Source: Pseudomonadota bacterium | GTDB taxonomy: Bacteria; Pseudomonadota; Alphaproteobacteria; Sphingomonadales; Sphingomonadaceae | DNA: 22,469 nt | Direction: 5' to 3' | Assembly (NCBI GenBank): GCA_023417515.1 | Contig: JAEZFL010000077.1 | Coordinates: 1-22,469 of the forward strand | Part shown: positions 15,214 to 22,469 of the stretch, one piece after another | Layout: each line of letters starts with the position of its first letter | Numbering within the stretch: position 1 is the stretch's first letter | The notes under the pieces: generated by a model | Databases searched by the model: none | Told to the model about the DNA's origin: nothing | The model's input: the letters and a program-made list of their open reading frames with translations, nothing else | Made by a program: the position numbers and the translations under genes

Positions 15214-15957
15214 ATGATCCTGACCTGCCCGTCATGCCGGGCCCGCTACTTGGTTCCAGACAGTGCCGTCGGCGCCGGCGGACGCAAGGTGCGCTGCGCC
15301 AAGTGCCGGTTCAGCTGGGTTCAGGAAGCTCCGGAGGAGTCCTTTGCGCCCGGCGAGCCCGCGCTGCCGCCGCAGGCGCCGGAGCCGGAGCCCCAGCAAG
15401 AGCCTCCCGCCGAGCCGGGGCCGTCGCCCATCGCGGCGCCGGAGCGCGCGCCGGAACCCAAAAGCGCCGAACCCGAGGAGGAGGCGCCGCCCGAATGGGT
15501 CGGTGAGCCGGAGCCGATTGCCGAGGAGGAGCCCGGCCGATCGCGCCGGGGCCGGTTCTGGCCGATCGCCGCGATCGTCGCCGCGCTGCTGATCGTCGGC
15601 GCGGCGACCGCGCTCTACCTGTTCGGCTGGGCAGAGATCGGCCAGCGTCTCGGCTTCGCATCGGCCGATGAGGATCGTCTCGCCATCTCCGGTCGAGTCA
15701 GCCGCGAGCCGGGTCCGCCCAACACCGAACTGCTCACCGTCACCGGCGAGATCCGTAACCTCACCGACGAAGTGCAGCACGTCCCGCAGATCCGCGCCGA
15801 GTTGCTCGATGGCACGGGCCGAGTCGTCTACGCCTGGTCGATCGCACCGCCCCGCGCCCGACTCCAGCCGCGCGAGGCGGTCACCTTCTACAGCGCGTCC
15901 ACCGACGTCCCCCCCGGCGGCCAGAATCTCAACCTCAGCTTCGCGCCGTTGACCTGA
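15214..15957 (+). CDS. MJ0042-type zinc-ribbon membrane protein
   Basis: This 247-residue protein opens with a zinc ribbon (C5, C8, C28, C31; MILTCPSCRARYLVPDSAVG). A long Pro/Glu/Ala-rich linker follows (about 38-108), then one membrane segment (about 115-138) and a C-terminal beta-rich DUF3426-like domain (157-247) that should be periplasmic. The family is widespread in Proteobacteria and its function is unknown; the layout suggests a link between an inner zinc ribbon and the envelope. ATG at 15214 has AAAGGTG upstream. It is divergent from ftsE, which makes a role in the envelope or division possible but not shown. Its end overlaps the convergent MATE gene by 23 bp. Confidence 0.85.
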   Translation: MILTCPSCRARYLVPDSAVGAGGRKVRCAKCRFSWVQEAPEESFAPGEPALPPQAPEPEPQQEPPAEPGPSPIAAPERAPEPKSAEPEEEAPPEWVGEPEPIAEEEPGRSRRGRFWPIAAIVAALLIVGAATALYLFGWAEIGQRLGFASADEDRLAISGRVSREPGPPNTELLTVTGEIRNLTDEVQHVPQIRAELLDGTGRVVYAWSIAPPRARLQPREAVTFYSASTDVPPGGQNLNLSFAPLT

Positions 15958-17329
15958 GCGGGTTCTTCCTCACCTTAAGCACATAGAAGAAGCGGCCGAA
16001 CTGGAGCGCTGCGCTCACCGTCATGCCCATCCCGGCCGCCCAGGCGAGGCCGTTGGCGCCCCAGCCGCCGCGCACCAGCAGCCAGCCCAGGCCGCCGGTC
16101 ACCACGAAGAAGCCGACGATTCCGTTGATGCCGGCCCATACCTGCTCGTTGAGCGATCGGAGGCCGGAGCCGAACAGATATTGCAGCCCGTCGAAGATCA
16201 GGAATGACGCCATGATCGCGAGCATCGAGGCGCCAGCGACCAGCACGGCTGGGTCGTCGGAAAAAGGCAGCATCGCGGTCTCGGAGAACAGCACGAGGAA
16301 CAGCGACAGCAATCCGATCACCGCCACCGAAAGCCCGGCGGCGATCAGCGCGCGCGGCCAGGCCTGGTCGCGTTCGCCGGCGCCGACCGCATTGCCGACC
16401 CGCACTCCGGCCGCCGAGGCGAAGCCGTAAGCGATCGCGAACAACAGGTTGTGCAACGCCAGCATCGCCTGGAAGGCTGCGGCGACGCTGTTGCCGAGCT
16501 GAGTCGAGAGGACGATGAGCCAGGCGAAGCCGGCGAGCTCGAGCGACGCGGCAATCGCCGGCACCGAGCCGAACCAGAGAAGCCGCGGCACGCCGCGCAT
16601 CGCCCGCTTCAAGGCCTCGGCTGAGAAGTCGCGCACTCCGCGCTCCGCCGCGTCCGACACGGTCCAGGCGAACAGGAACATGGCGCCGGCGCCGGCCCAT
16701 GACGCGCTCGCCGTGGCGTAGGCGGCGCCGACCGCGCCGAGCGCCGGAAAGCCGAGATGGCCCCCCACCCACGCCCAGGCGAGCACCGCATTGACCGCCA
16801 GCATGCCGAGATTGACGATCATCACCCGCCGCGGCCGGCTGATGCCCTCGAGGAAATAAGAGGTGGCGAAGAAAGCGAGCTGGGCGGGGAAAGCGAGCGC
16901 CATCGCCTCGACGACCGGCGCGGACGGCGCCAGCAGCGCCGGCTCAACGTCGATCAGGCGCAATAGCGGATAGGCCCGGAGGCCGAGGATGACCGCGATA
17001 GCCGTGCCCAGAGCGACGCCCAGCATCAGCCCGGCGCGCAGATTGTCACCGGTCTCGCCGAGCCGCTTTCCGCCATCGGCCTGCGCTGTATAGACCAGCA
17101 CGCCGGTCAGCGACGAGATGCCGAGCACGATCGCGATCCAGGTCAGCGTGCGGCTCGCGCCCAGAGCTGCAAGCTCGTCCGTGCCATATTGGCCGACCAC
17201 CGCGACATCGATGATCTGCATCAGCGTCCAGTTGAACCCGGTCAGCACGATCGGCCAGGCAAGCGCGAGGATGCGGCCGGCTTCGGCCCGCACTTCGGAG
17301 GCTCTGAACTGGCTCAGGTTGTCCGGCAT
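15935..17329 (-). CDS. MATE family multidrug/toxin exporter
   Basis: This is a 464-residue inner-membrane protein with about 12 membrane segments in two MatE halves. N-terminal WPIVLTGFNWTLMQIIDVAVVGQYGTDELAALGAS is typical of the family's first helices (shown here only as WPIVLTGF and VVGQYGTDELAALG motifs). MATE proteins export cationic compounds using Na+ or H+ gradients; the substrate here is unknown. ATG at 17329 is preferred over the in-frame ATG at 17365, which would lie only 11 bp from the divergent pfk gene and add 12 residues lacking hydrophobic or conserved character. Its 3' end overlaps the convergent zinc-ribbon gene. Confidence 0.9.
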   Translation of the reverse strand: MPDNLSQFRASEVRAEAGRILALAWPIVLTGFNWTLMQIIDVAVVGQYGTDELAALGASRTLTWIAIVLGISSLTGVLVYTAQADGGKRLGETGDNLRAGLMLGVALGTAIAVILGLRAYPLLRLIDVEPALLAPSAPVVEAMALAFPAQLAFFATSYFLEGISRPRRVMIVNLGMLAVNAVLAWAWVGGHLGFPALGAVGAAYATASASWAGAGAMFLFAWTVSDAAERGVRDFSAEALKRAMRGVPRLLWFGSVPAIAASLELAGFAWLIVLSTQLGNSVAAAFQAMLALHNLLFAIAYGFASAAGVRVGNAVGAGERDQAWPRALIAAGLSVAVIGLLSLFLVLFSETAMLPFSDDPAVLVAGASMLAIMASFLIFDGLQYLFGSGLRSLNEQVWAGINGIVGFFVVTGGLGWLLVRGGWGANGLAWAAGMGMTVSAALQFGRFFYVLKVRKNPLRSTARS

Positions 17330-17376
17330 GGCCGCCGCCGATAGACGAGGCCCGACCCGAGGCAAAGGAGTAGCGC

Positions 17377-18480
17377 ATGCGTATCGGCATCCTCACCGGC
17401 GGCGGCGACGTGCCCGGCCTCAACGCCTGCATCCGCTCGGTGACCCTGTCGGCGGACGATCTCGGCTGGCAGGTGACCGGCTTCCGCCGCGGCTGGGAAG
17501 GCGTGATGGCGATTGACCCGAACGATCCCCTCAGCATCGCAGCCCACTCGCTGCCGCTCGACCGCGAGGCGGTGCGCGGAATCGACCGCATGGGCGGCAC
17601 CATTCTCCACACCTCGCGCACCGATCCGCGCACCCACAAGGACGGCGACCGGACCGGCCATGTCCTCGAGGTGCTCGAAAGGCTCGGAATCGACGCGATG
17701 GTCACGCTGGGCGGCGACGGCACGTTACGCTTCTCGGCGCACCTCTCCGGTCAGGGCGTCCCGGTCGTGTCGGTACCCAAGACGATGGACAACGACGTTT
17801 ACGGCACCGACTATTGCATCGGCTTCTCGACGGCGGTCAGCCGCTCGGTCGAGGCGATCAACGCGCTTCGCACCACGGTCGAGAGCCACGAGCGGATCGG
17901 CGTGGTCGAATTGTTCGGCCGCCGCTCCGGCGAGACGGCCTTGCTCTCGGGCTTCCTCGCCCAGGTCGACCGAACCATCATTGCCGAGGTACCGGCCGAC
18001 CTCGACGTGCTCCTCCCGTTGCTCGCCGAGGACAAGGCCTCCAATCCGGCCGGCTACGCCATGTGCGTCATCTCCGAGGGGGCGCGGATTGTCGGCGAGG
18101 ACAATGGCGAGGATGTCGAGCGCTCCAAGTCCGCGCTCGACCGCCGCGAGGTCGGAGTCGGCCAGCGCCTCGGCCGGGTGATCAGCGACCGGCTCGGCAG
18201 CGGCGCGGTGATCCAGGAGCTCGCCTATTTGATGCGCGCCGGGGAGCCCGACGCGATGGACCGGATGGTCGGCTTCGCGTTCGGCGGCCTCGCCGTCCAG
18301 CTCGTCCAGCAGGGAAGTGCCGGCCGGATGGTTGCGCTGAAGGACGGCAATTATTGCCACGTGCCCATCGGCACGTTGCTCGAGGGCAGCAAGAGCGTGG
18401 ACGTCACGGGCCTCTACGACCCCGCCCGCTACCGCGCCCGCCTCATCCGGGTCGAAGGCATGCCGATGTTCCTCTATTGA
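17377..18480 (+). CDS. 6-phosphofructokinase, mixed ATP/PPi signature
   Basis: This 367-residue cytoplasmic enzyme phosphorylates fructose 6-phosphate. The N-terminal GILTGGGDVPGLNA is the phosphate-donor loop. GGDGT (112-116) keeps the Gly expected in ATP-dependent enzymes at the E. coli position-104 equivalent. PKTMDND (134-140) has Lys135 where ATP enzymes have Gly, which is the mark of PPi-dependent enzymes; its Asp residues are catalytic. ELFGRRSG corresponds to the substrate-binding MGR motif. This mixture occurs in the group III PFKs, so the donor (ATP or PPi) cannot be decided from sequence. ATG at 17377 has a perfect AAAGGAG six bases upstream. It is divergent from the MATE gene. A hairpin at 18490-18515 follows the stop. 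Confidence 0.92.
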   Translation: MRIGILTGGGDVPGLNACIRSVTLSADDLGWQVTGFRRGWEGVMAIDPNDPLSIAAHSLPLDREAVRGIDRMGGTILHTSRTDPRTHKDGDRTGHVLEVLERLGIDAMVTLGGDGTLRFSAHLSGQGVPVVSVPKTMDNDVYGTDYCIGFSTAVSRSVEAINALRTTVESHERIGVVELFGRRSGETALLSGFLAQVDRTIIAEVPADLDVLLPLLAEDKASNPAGYAMCVISEGARIVGEDNGEDVERSKSALDRREVGVGQRLGRVISDRLGSGAVIQELAYLMRAGEPDAMDRMVGFAFGGLAVQLVQQGSAGRMVALKDGNYCHVPIGTLLEGSKSVDVTGLYDPARYRARLIRVEGMPMFLY

Positions 18481-18489
18481 GTATCGCGC

Positions 18490-18515
18490 CCGGCGCGATT
18501 GGCGGATTGCGCCGG
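18490..18515 (+). terminator. GC hairpin just after pfk
   Basis: CCGGCGC (18490-18496) pairs with GCGCCGG (18509-18515) across 12 bases, starting 9 bp past the phosphofructokinase stop. There is no T tract, so it is weak as an intrinsic terminator. Confidence 0.3.
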
Positions 18516-18548
18516 CCCGAACCCTTTGCTAGGGGCACCCGCCTACCT

Positions 18549-18571
18549 GGCGCCGTTGAATCAGCGGCGCC
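18549..18571 (+). terminator. Stem-loop between pfk and tRNA-Leu
   Basis: GGCGCCGTTG (18549-18558) and CAGCGGCGCC (18562-18571) form a 10-bp stem with one G-T pair and an AAT loop, followed by GTTTCC. It resembles an intrinsic terminator with a short T run. It ends 13 bp before the tRNA gene, so it may instead lie within the tRNA promoter or leader region. Confidence 0.4.
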
Positions 18572-18584
18572 GTTTCCATGATGT

Positions 18585-18671
18585 GCGGTCGTGGCGGAAC
18601 TGGTAGACGCGCAGCGTTGAGGTCGCTGTGGCCGAAAGGCCGTGGAAGTTCGAGTCTTCTCGACCGCACCA
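18585..18671 (+). tRNA. tRNA-Leu (GAG anticodon)
   Basis: This is an 87-base gene with encoded CCA. The acceptor stem GCGGTCG (18585-18591) pairs with CGACCGC (18661-18667), followed by A and CCA. The anticodon stem CAGCG/CGCTG encloses the loop TTGAGGT with anticodon GAG (18619-18621), which reads CUC and CUU leucine codons. The long variable arm GGCC-GAAA-GGCC is typical of a class II tRNA. The T loop is TTCGAGT. A T5 run follows at 18674-18678. Confidence 0.96.
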
Positions 18672-18720
18672 TCTTTTTCCTGACAGAGCGAAATTAACGC
18701 CCGGCCGGGCGCCCATCGCC

Positions 18721-18800
18721 GTCATCCCAGCGAAGGCTGGGATCTCACTTCCTTTGTCGCCCCTCGCAAACAAGGGAGATTCCAGCTTGCGCTGGAATAA
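18721..18800. repeat. Paired REP-like hairpins before the APC permease
   Basis: Two perfect 8-bp stems occur in inverted orientation: ATCCCAGC-GAAG-GCTGGGAT (18724-18743) and ATTCCAGC-TTGC-GCTGGAAT (18779-18798). The first has the GTCATCCCAGCGAAGGCTGG form widespread as an intergenic repeat in alphaproteobacteria. They fill most of the gap between tRNA-Leu and the permease gene. Confidence 0.75.
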
Positions 18801-18835
18801 CGAGGCTTCGACAAGCCGCCGCAACGGAGGTGCCG

Positions 18836-20170
18836 ATGACGGATCCGAGATCAGAGACCCCGATGCGGCGCCCGTTCGGCTTCTGGGTGTGCCTCGCCCT
18901 CGTCATCGGCAACATGATCGGCTCCGGCTTCTTCCTGATGCCGGCGACCCTGGCGCCGTTCGGGTGGAATGGCGTCATGGGGTGGATCGTGACCAGCCTC
19001 GGCGCGCTCTGCCTCGCCGTCACGTTCGGAAGCCTCGCCCGAGTGATGCCGCAGGCGGGCGGCCCTTATGCCTATTCGCGCGCGGCGTTCGGGCCGTTCG
19101 CGGCTTTCGTGGTGGCGTGGAGCTATTGGGTGTCGATGTGGATCGGCAACGTCGCCATCGCCACCGGCGTGGTGGCGCCGCTCAGCACGATCGTTCCGGA
19201 AATCTCTGATGACAGCGTGATCTGGACGCTCGCCATCGTGTGGCTGCTGACCGCGATCAACTGCTTCGGCGCGACCGCGGTCGGCCGGATCCAGCTCGTC
19301 ACCACCATCTTGAAGATCCTGCCGCTCGCCGCGGTGCTCATCCTTGCCATCGTCGTCCTGATGCAGGGCGGGGGAAGCGAGGCTCCGCCCCTGCGCGCCG
19401 AAAGCCTGACCTTCTCGGACGAGCTCGGAATCGCGGCGGCGGCGACCTTGACCTTGTGGTCCTTCCTCGGCCTCGAATCCGCGACGGTTCCGGCCGAGCG
19501 GGTGGCCTCGCCCGAGCGCAACATCCCGCGAGCGACGCTGATCGGCGTGATCGTCACCGGGATCCTCTACACCTTCGTCTGCTCGGCCGTGGCCCTGCTC
19601 ATGCCGGTGGAGCAGATCGCCGAGTCCGGCGCTCCGATGGCCGACTTCATCGGCCGCCACTGGGGCGGACCGGCAGGTGTGGTCATCGCCCTGTTCGCCG
19701 CCATCGCCGCGTTCGGAACCCTGAACGGCTGGATCCTGATGCAGGGCGAGCTGCCCTGGGCGATGGCGAGGGACGGAGTCTTCCCCGCCTGGTTCGCCAA
19801 GCTGTCGCGCCACGGCACGCCGGTCCGCGCCCATGTCACCGCGAGCCTGCTCGTCACAATCGTCCTGGTGCTCAATTCGGCGCGGTCGATGACCGACCTG
19901 TTCGGCTTCCTGATCCTGCTCGCGACCTGCGCGTCGCTGGTCGCCTATCTCGCTTCTTCACTGGCCGCGATTCGCCTCCGCACCGGTCGCGGCGCCGTCA
20001 TTGCCGTTTTCGTCATCGCCGCGGCATTCTCGGCCTGGGCGATCTACGGAGCCGGCCGCGAGGCGGTCCTGTGGGGCGCGGTTCTGATGGTGAGCGGCGT
20101 GCCGCTCTATTTCCTCAGCCGCGGCTCCAACCCGGCGGCGGAGCCTGCTCCAGGCGCGCCTCGGGAATGA
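18836..20170 (+). CDS. APC family amino acid permease/antiporter, AdiC-like
   Basis: This 444-residue inner-membrane transporter has about 12 membrane segments and belongs to the basic amino acid/polyamine antiporter branch of the APC superfamily. The helix 1 substrate loop GNMIGSGFFLMPA and the helix 6 stretch LWSFLGLESA are clear. Residues matching AdiC's gating and substrate side chains are also present: Tyr in GGPYAYSR, Trp in LWSFLG and Trp in NGWILM. An exchange of an amino acid or amine is plausible; the true substrate is unknown, and no decarboxylase gene is nearby. ATG at 18836 follows GGAGG five bases upstream, which is better than GTG at 18830. The 3' end overlaps the convergent Rieske gene by 56 bp. 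Confidence 0.88.
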   Translation: MTDPRSETPMRRPFGFWVCLALVIGNMIGSGFFLMPATLAPFGWNGVMGWIVTSLGALCLAVTFGSLARVMPQAGGPYAYSRAAFGPFAAFVVAWSYWVSMWIGNVAIATGVVAPLSTIVPEISDDSVIWTLAIVWLLTAINCFGATAVGRIQLVTTILKILPLAAVLILAIVVLMQGGGSEAPPLRAESLTFSDELGIAAAATLTLWSFLGLESATVPAERVASPERNIPRATLIGVIVTGILYTFVCSAVALLMPVEQIAESGAPMADFIGRHWGGPAGVVIALFAAIAAFGTLNGWILMQGELPWAMARDGVFPAWFAKLSRHGTPVRAHVTASLLVTIVLVLNSARSMTDLFGFLILLATCASLVAYLASSLAAIRLRTGRGAVIAVFVIAAAFSAWAIYGAGREAVLWGAVLMVSGVPLYFLSRGSNPAAEPAPGAPRE

Positions 20171-21242
20171 GCTCGCGCAGGCGCGTCGCAAAGCTCCTCA
20201 GCGACACCTCGCTTTTGCCGAGCGGTCCGGGCCGGTAGTAGCTTGACGTCATGCCTTGCTGCACGCGCCGGATCAGCGCCGTGTCCTCGGCATTGACCCG
20301 CCGGTTGATCCGCCAGTTGAGGTAGCGCGCCGCCTTCATCTCCCGCCGCCCGTCAGGAACCGCATAGCTGATCTCGCGGATCAGCGTCTCGGTCGCGCTC
20401 ACCGGCACGAAGTGCATGAAGTCGACCTGGTCCGGATAGATGTCGATCGCGACGTTCGGCCATAGCTTGAAATAGAGCCAGCGGCGCTGGAGGTGCGCCG
20501 GTAAATGCTCCACCGGCGGCAGGAAATGCTGATAGGCGCGCTCGGACGGCTTCGGGGACGGCCGATCGACGATGTCGCCGGCCATGCGGTCGACATGCGG
20601 GCCGGCGTCGAGCGCATAGTCGCCGCCGAACAGCCGGGTGAGCCCGGGATGGGCGACCTTGATATGGAGGCCGTCCGAATAATTGTCGGCGACATTCTTC
20701 CAGTTGACGTCGCGCGGGCGCAACGTGATCCGGCCGAGCGCCTCCAGCTCCTCGAAGCGGTAGGGCGCGACCTCCTCCTCATGCGGCGCCATCATCTCGG
20801 CGACATCGGGGCCGCCGCCCTCCAGCCGGACGAAGGCGAAGCCGTGCCACAGCTCGAGGTCGACGGGGATCAGGCCCCAGTCATCCAAAGCCAGATCGCC
20901 ATAGCTGGCCCGCTCCGGCACCGCGATCAGCCTGCCGTCGCTTGCATAGGTCCAGGCATGGTAGGGGCAGGTCAGCCGTCTGGCGCATCCCTCCACACCG
21001 TCGACCAGCCGCGATCCGCGGTGGCGGCAGACGTTGGCGAAGGCGCGCACGATCCCGTCGGCGCCGCGGATCACAATGATGCTCTCGCCGAGCAGGTCGA
21101 GCGTGCGCCACTGGCCGGCCTCGGAGATATCGCTGACATGGCAGACGATCTGCCAGCTCGGGCGGATCACCCGCGCCATCTCGACGGCGAAATATTCGGG
21201 ATCGTGATAGAGCCACCCCGGCAGGCTCAGCATCTCGGTCAT
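20115..21242 (-). CDS. Rieske non-heme iron oxygenase, alpha subunit
   Basis: This is a 375-residue soluble oxygenase component. The Rieske [2Fe-2S] site is C72-x-H74 and C92-x2-H95 (CRHRGS, CPYHAWTY). The mononuclear iron site is NYSDGLHIKVAH, with H193 and H198 as ligands and D190 as the likely bridge to the Rieske centre; D320 (NAEDTALIRRVQQG) is the probable third ligand. Such enzymes hydroxylate aromatic rings or demethylate amines such as betaines; the substrate cannot be named. No ferredoxin, reductase or beta subunit gene is adjacent, so it must use electron partners coded elsewhere. ATG at 21242 gives the usual MLSLPGWLYHDPEYF opening; a TTG 30 bp upstream is rejected. Confidence 0.9.
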   Translation of the reverse strand: MTEMLSLPGWLYHDPEYFAVEMARVIRPSWQIVCHVSDISEAGQWRTLDLLGESIIVIRGADGIVRAFANVCRHRGSRLVDGVEGCARRLTCPYHAWTYASDGRLIAVPERASYGDLALDDWGLIPVDLELWHGFAFVRLEGGGPDVAEMMAPHEEEVAPYRFEELEALGRITLRPRDVNWKNVADNYSDGLHIKVAHPGLTRLFGGDYALDAGPHVDRMAGDIVDRPSPKPSERAYQHFLPPVEHLPAHLQRRWLYFKLWPNVAIDIYPDQVDFMHFVPVSATETLIREISYAVPDGRREMKAARYLNWRINRRVNAEDTALIRRVQQGMTSSYYRPGPLGKSEVSLRSFATRLRELIPEARLEQAPPPGWSRG

Positions 21243-21381
21243 GGCCCTCGGATTAGCAGCGACACGTTGCAAAGTCGCGCCAGACGACTTCGTTTCCCTT
21301 CTGCCGTGGTTAAGAATTGGCTGCTAGGATGGGCGCGGTCGCCTTGTGGGGGCGGGCGGCACCCCTTAGGCTAGAGACTAG

Positions 21382-22469
21382 ATGGCAAGCAGCTTCGTCA
21401 GCCGGTTTCGGCGCATTTCCTGGATCGGCTTCAAGATCGCTGCCTATGGAGTCTTGCTGGGCATCGTGGCGCTGGGCGTCGCCGTGTCGGTCGCGGTCAG
21501 CCAGCTGCCCAGCTACGAGGAGCTCGTGCGCCGCGACGACCTCGGCAAGATGATCCGCGTTCGCGCCGTCGACGGCACCGTCATCCACACGATGGGTCCG
21601 AGCTTTGGCGAATGGCTTCCCTACCGCCGCATTCCCCAGGTCATGGTCGATTCGATGGTCGCGGTGGAGGATCGCCGCTATCGTTATCATTTCGGAGTCG
21701 ACCCGGTCGGCATGGCGCGCTCCTTCTGGGTGCGCATCAACAGCGGGGTGTGGAGCCAAGGCGGCTCGACCATCACCCAGCAGCTCGCCCGCAACATCTT
21801 CCTCAACAACACACGCACCTTCGGCCGCAAGATCAGGGAAGCGATCCTGGCAATGGCGCTGGAATGGCGCTTCTCCAAGGATCAGATCCTCGAGCTGTAC
21901 CTCAACCGAGTCTATTTCGGCGGCGGCGCCTACGGCGTCGCCCCCCCCGGCCCGCGCGGCGAAGGGCCCCCCCCGCGTCGCGGCGCTTCTACGGCACCAG
22001 CGCGACCGAGCTGAACCTCGCCCAGGCAGCGATCATCGCCGGGCTCGTCAAGGCGCCTTCCAACTATTCCCCGACGGCGGACGCCGAGGCCGCGCGAGGC
22101 CGCGCCGGAGTGGTGCTCGGTCTTATGGAGGAGCAGGGCCTGATCACACCGGCCGAGCGCGCCGCCGCCGATCCGGCCGGAGTCGACATGGTCCAACCGG
22201 TCGATCGGCCACACAGCACCCGCTACTTCACCGATTGGGTGCTTCCGCAGCTCGACATCCTCGTCGACCAGGAAGTGAGCGAACCGATCGAGGTATGGAC
22301 GACGATCGACGTCGGCTTGCAGCAGCAGGCCGACGCCGCGGTGGGCGCCAACGTGCCGCAGGGGGCACAAGGCGCGCTGGGCACGCTCGACCGGGACGGC
22401 GCGGTGCGGGCGATGGTCGGAGGCCTCGAATATGTGACCTCGATCTACAATCGCGCGACCCAGGCGACG
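21382..22469 (+). pseudogene. Class A penicillin-binding protein (PBP1A type), frameshifted and cut by window end
   Basis: The product would polymerise and cross-link peptidoglycan at the inner membrane. The first frame from ATG at 21382 has a membrane anchor (about 15-40), then the transglycosylase domain with VAVEDRRYRYHFGVD (catalytic Glu), GGSTITQQLARN, and LELYLNRVYFGGGAYGV. After GVA the frame is lost and ends at 22012-22014. The rest continues in another frame from about 21978 (SRRFYGTSATELNLAQAAIIAGLVKAP in short pieces) with no stop to the window end, reaching MVGGLEYVTSIYNRATQ before the transpeptidase serine. About 29 extra bases at 21941-21977 explain the break. It is either a real disruption or, more likely, a sequence error in an intact gene. 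No clear ribosome binding site precedes the ATG. Confidence 0.8.
21941..21977 (+). other. G/C-only insertion with two C8 runs in the PBP gene
   Basis: Between the codons for GV and SRRFYG, where family members have about three residues (DAA), there are 37 bases instead of about 8. The stretch is almost all G and C, with C8 at 21941-21948 and again at 21967-21974. The surplus of about 29 bases shifts the frame. It looks like local sequence or assembly error; slippage between the two C runs is the other option. Confidence 0.65.

Noticed and set aside
21342..21372. Promoter TTGTGG-17 bp-TAGGCT before the PBP gene
   Set aside because: Each box matches the consensus at only three of six positions. 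In GC-rich DNA this is too weak to list.
1..22469. A CRISPR array, prophage, insertion sequence or defence system
   Set aside because: No spaced direct repeats, transposase, integrase, phage structural genes or known defence domains are seen on either strand.

Overview
The window looks like ordinary chromosome from a GC-rich alphaproteobacterium, most likely of the order Sphingomonadales. This is inferred from strong G/C at third codon positions, the ftsE-ftsX-YdcF-plsC gene order, a DUF4170 gene, a ScfR-type regulator next to aceA, and short palindromic intergenic repeats of a kind common in sphingomonads. I could run no search, so the genus is open. I see no phage genes, insertion sequences, CRISPR array or complete mobile element, and no clearly new multi-gene system.

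Positions 1-7500 hold metabolic and accessory genes: the 3' part of an App1-type phosphatase gene, an exported M20 peptidase, a small low-affinity iron permease-family membrane protein, and the glyoxylate shunt gene aceA with a DUF4170 gene behind it. Divergent from aceA is a ScfR/RamB-type regulator, and the gap between them carries candidate operator half-sites and an 11-bp tandem repeat. A DUF5996 gene and a zinc-ribbon plus PilZ protein follow. Acetyl-CoA or fatty-acid growth is the clearest regulated theme here.

Positions 7500-15960 are core genes. pheS and pheT overlap by ATGA. They converge, across a nested palindromic repeat, on a tightly packed minus-strand operon running ftsE, ftsX, YdcF-like, plsC-like and a GH84 glycosidase. 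These genes overlap by 4 bp or lie 2 bp apart. Cell division, phospholipid synthesis and hexosamine hydrolysis are thus co-expressed. A membrane-anchored zinc-ribbon protein is divergent from ftsE.

Positions 15935-22469 hold a MATE exporter, a phosphofructokinase with a mixed ATP/PPi active-site signature, tRNA-Leu(GAG), an AdiC-like APC permease, a Rieske oxygenase alpha subunit, and the 5' part of a class A penicillin-binding protein gene. The last is broken by about 29 extra G/C-rich bases with two C8 runs; this may be a sequence error.

The items most worth a second look are the aceA/ScfR control region, the GH84 gene in an ftsEX operon, the hybrid phosphofructokinase active site, the broken PBP gene, and the tRNA-like scrap before pheS.
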